Part shown: positions 12,621 to 12,644 of the stretch, piece after piece
How the letters are laid out: each line of letters begins with the position of its first letter
How positions within the stretch are numbered: the first letter of the stretch is position 1
NCBI GenBank assembly: GCA_905214735.1
Contig: CAJMNI010000055.1
Coordinates: 1-12,644, forward strand
DNA: 12,644 nucleotides
Origin: an uncultured bacterium
GTDB lineage: Bacteria; Bacteroidota; Bacteroidia; Bacteroidales; Muribaculaceae
Direction: 5' to 3'
The notes under the pieces: generated by a model
Database searches by the model: none
Told to the model about the DNA's origin: nothing
Seen by the model: the letters and a program-made list of their open reading frames with translations, nothing else
Translations under genes and position numbers: made by a program

Positions 12621-12644
12621 GCTAAGCGGCATCTACCGCTAAGC
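12621..12644 (+). terminator. Imperfect hairpin after the DUF5686 gene, probable terminator cut by the window edge
   Basis: GCTAAGCGG at 12621-12629 pairs with CCGCTAAGC at 12636-12644 except for one A-A mismatch, around a CATCTA loop. It lies 31 bp past the stop of the DUF5686 gene. The T-tract expected of a terminator would be beyond the window, so this remains provisional. Confidence 0.5.

Overview
The window looks like chromosomal DNA of a member of the Bacteroidota, most likely order Bacteroidales and plausibly a Muribaculaceae-type gut bacterium; the family is a guess. The pointers are -7 elements of the form TAnnTTTG paired with an upstream TTG at 19-20 bp, A-rich leaders mostly without a clear Shine-Dalgarno sequence, a DUF5686 outer-membrane protein with an N-terminal carboxypeptidase-regulatory-like domain, and the style of the housekeeping proteins. 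Most of the window is housekeeping and cell-envelope DNA, and I see no phage, insertion sequence, CRISPR array, tRNA or rRNA.

Left end (1-1050): the first 28 codons of a minus-strand Rpn/PD-(D/E)XK nuclease-transposase family gene run off the left edge. A 217-bp AT-rich divergent region follows, and then an NlpC/P60 cell-wall hydrolase lipoprotein on the plus strand. The divergent region holds a good minus-strand promoter for the nuclease gene and a perfect 20-bp palindrome whose two halves each supply a -7 element, with mirror-image TTG boxes. A bidirectional terminator at about 1013-1050 separates the lipoprotein gene from the convergent operon.

Centre (1132-7857): a minus-strand operon alaS - dnaE - trxA, with gaps of 29 and 52 bp, encodes alanyl-tRNA synthetase, the replicative DNA polymerase III alpha subunit and thioredoxin. 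Its promoter lies in the gap before a divergent plus-strand pair: an M23 peptidase (8015-8983) and a small MerR-type regulator (9037-9372). The two divergent promoters interlock, so that the -33 box of each abuts the -7 box of the other. The polymerase is therefore possibly bound in only one direction at a time.

Right end (9415-12644): a minus-strand CYTH-domain phosphatase (probable tripolyphosphatase) converges on the merR-like gene and diverges from a large DUF5686 outer-membrane barrel gene (9983-12589). An imperfect hairpin follows that gene at the very edge of the window. No gene-free stretch exceeds 300 bases; the longest are 86-302 and 909-1131, both described below. Three gene starts were moved inward from longer open frames: alaS to ATG 7857, the merR-like gene to ATG 9037 and the CYTH gene to ATG 9855. 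The DUF5686 start was moved from an upstream TTG to ATG 9983.

I see no clearly new multi-gene system. The observations most worth checking are the two mirror-symmetric divergent promoters.
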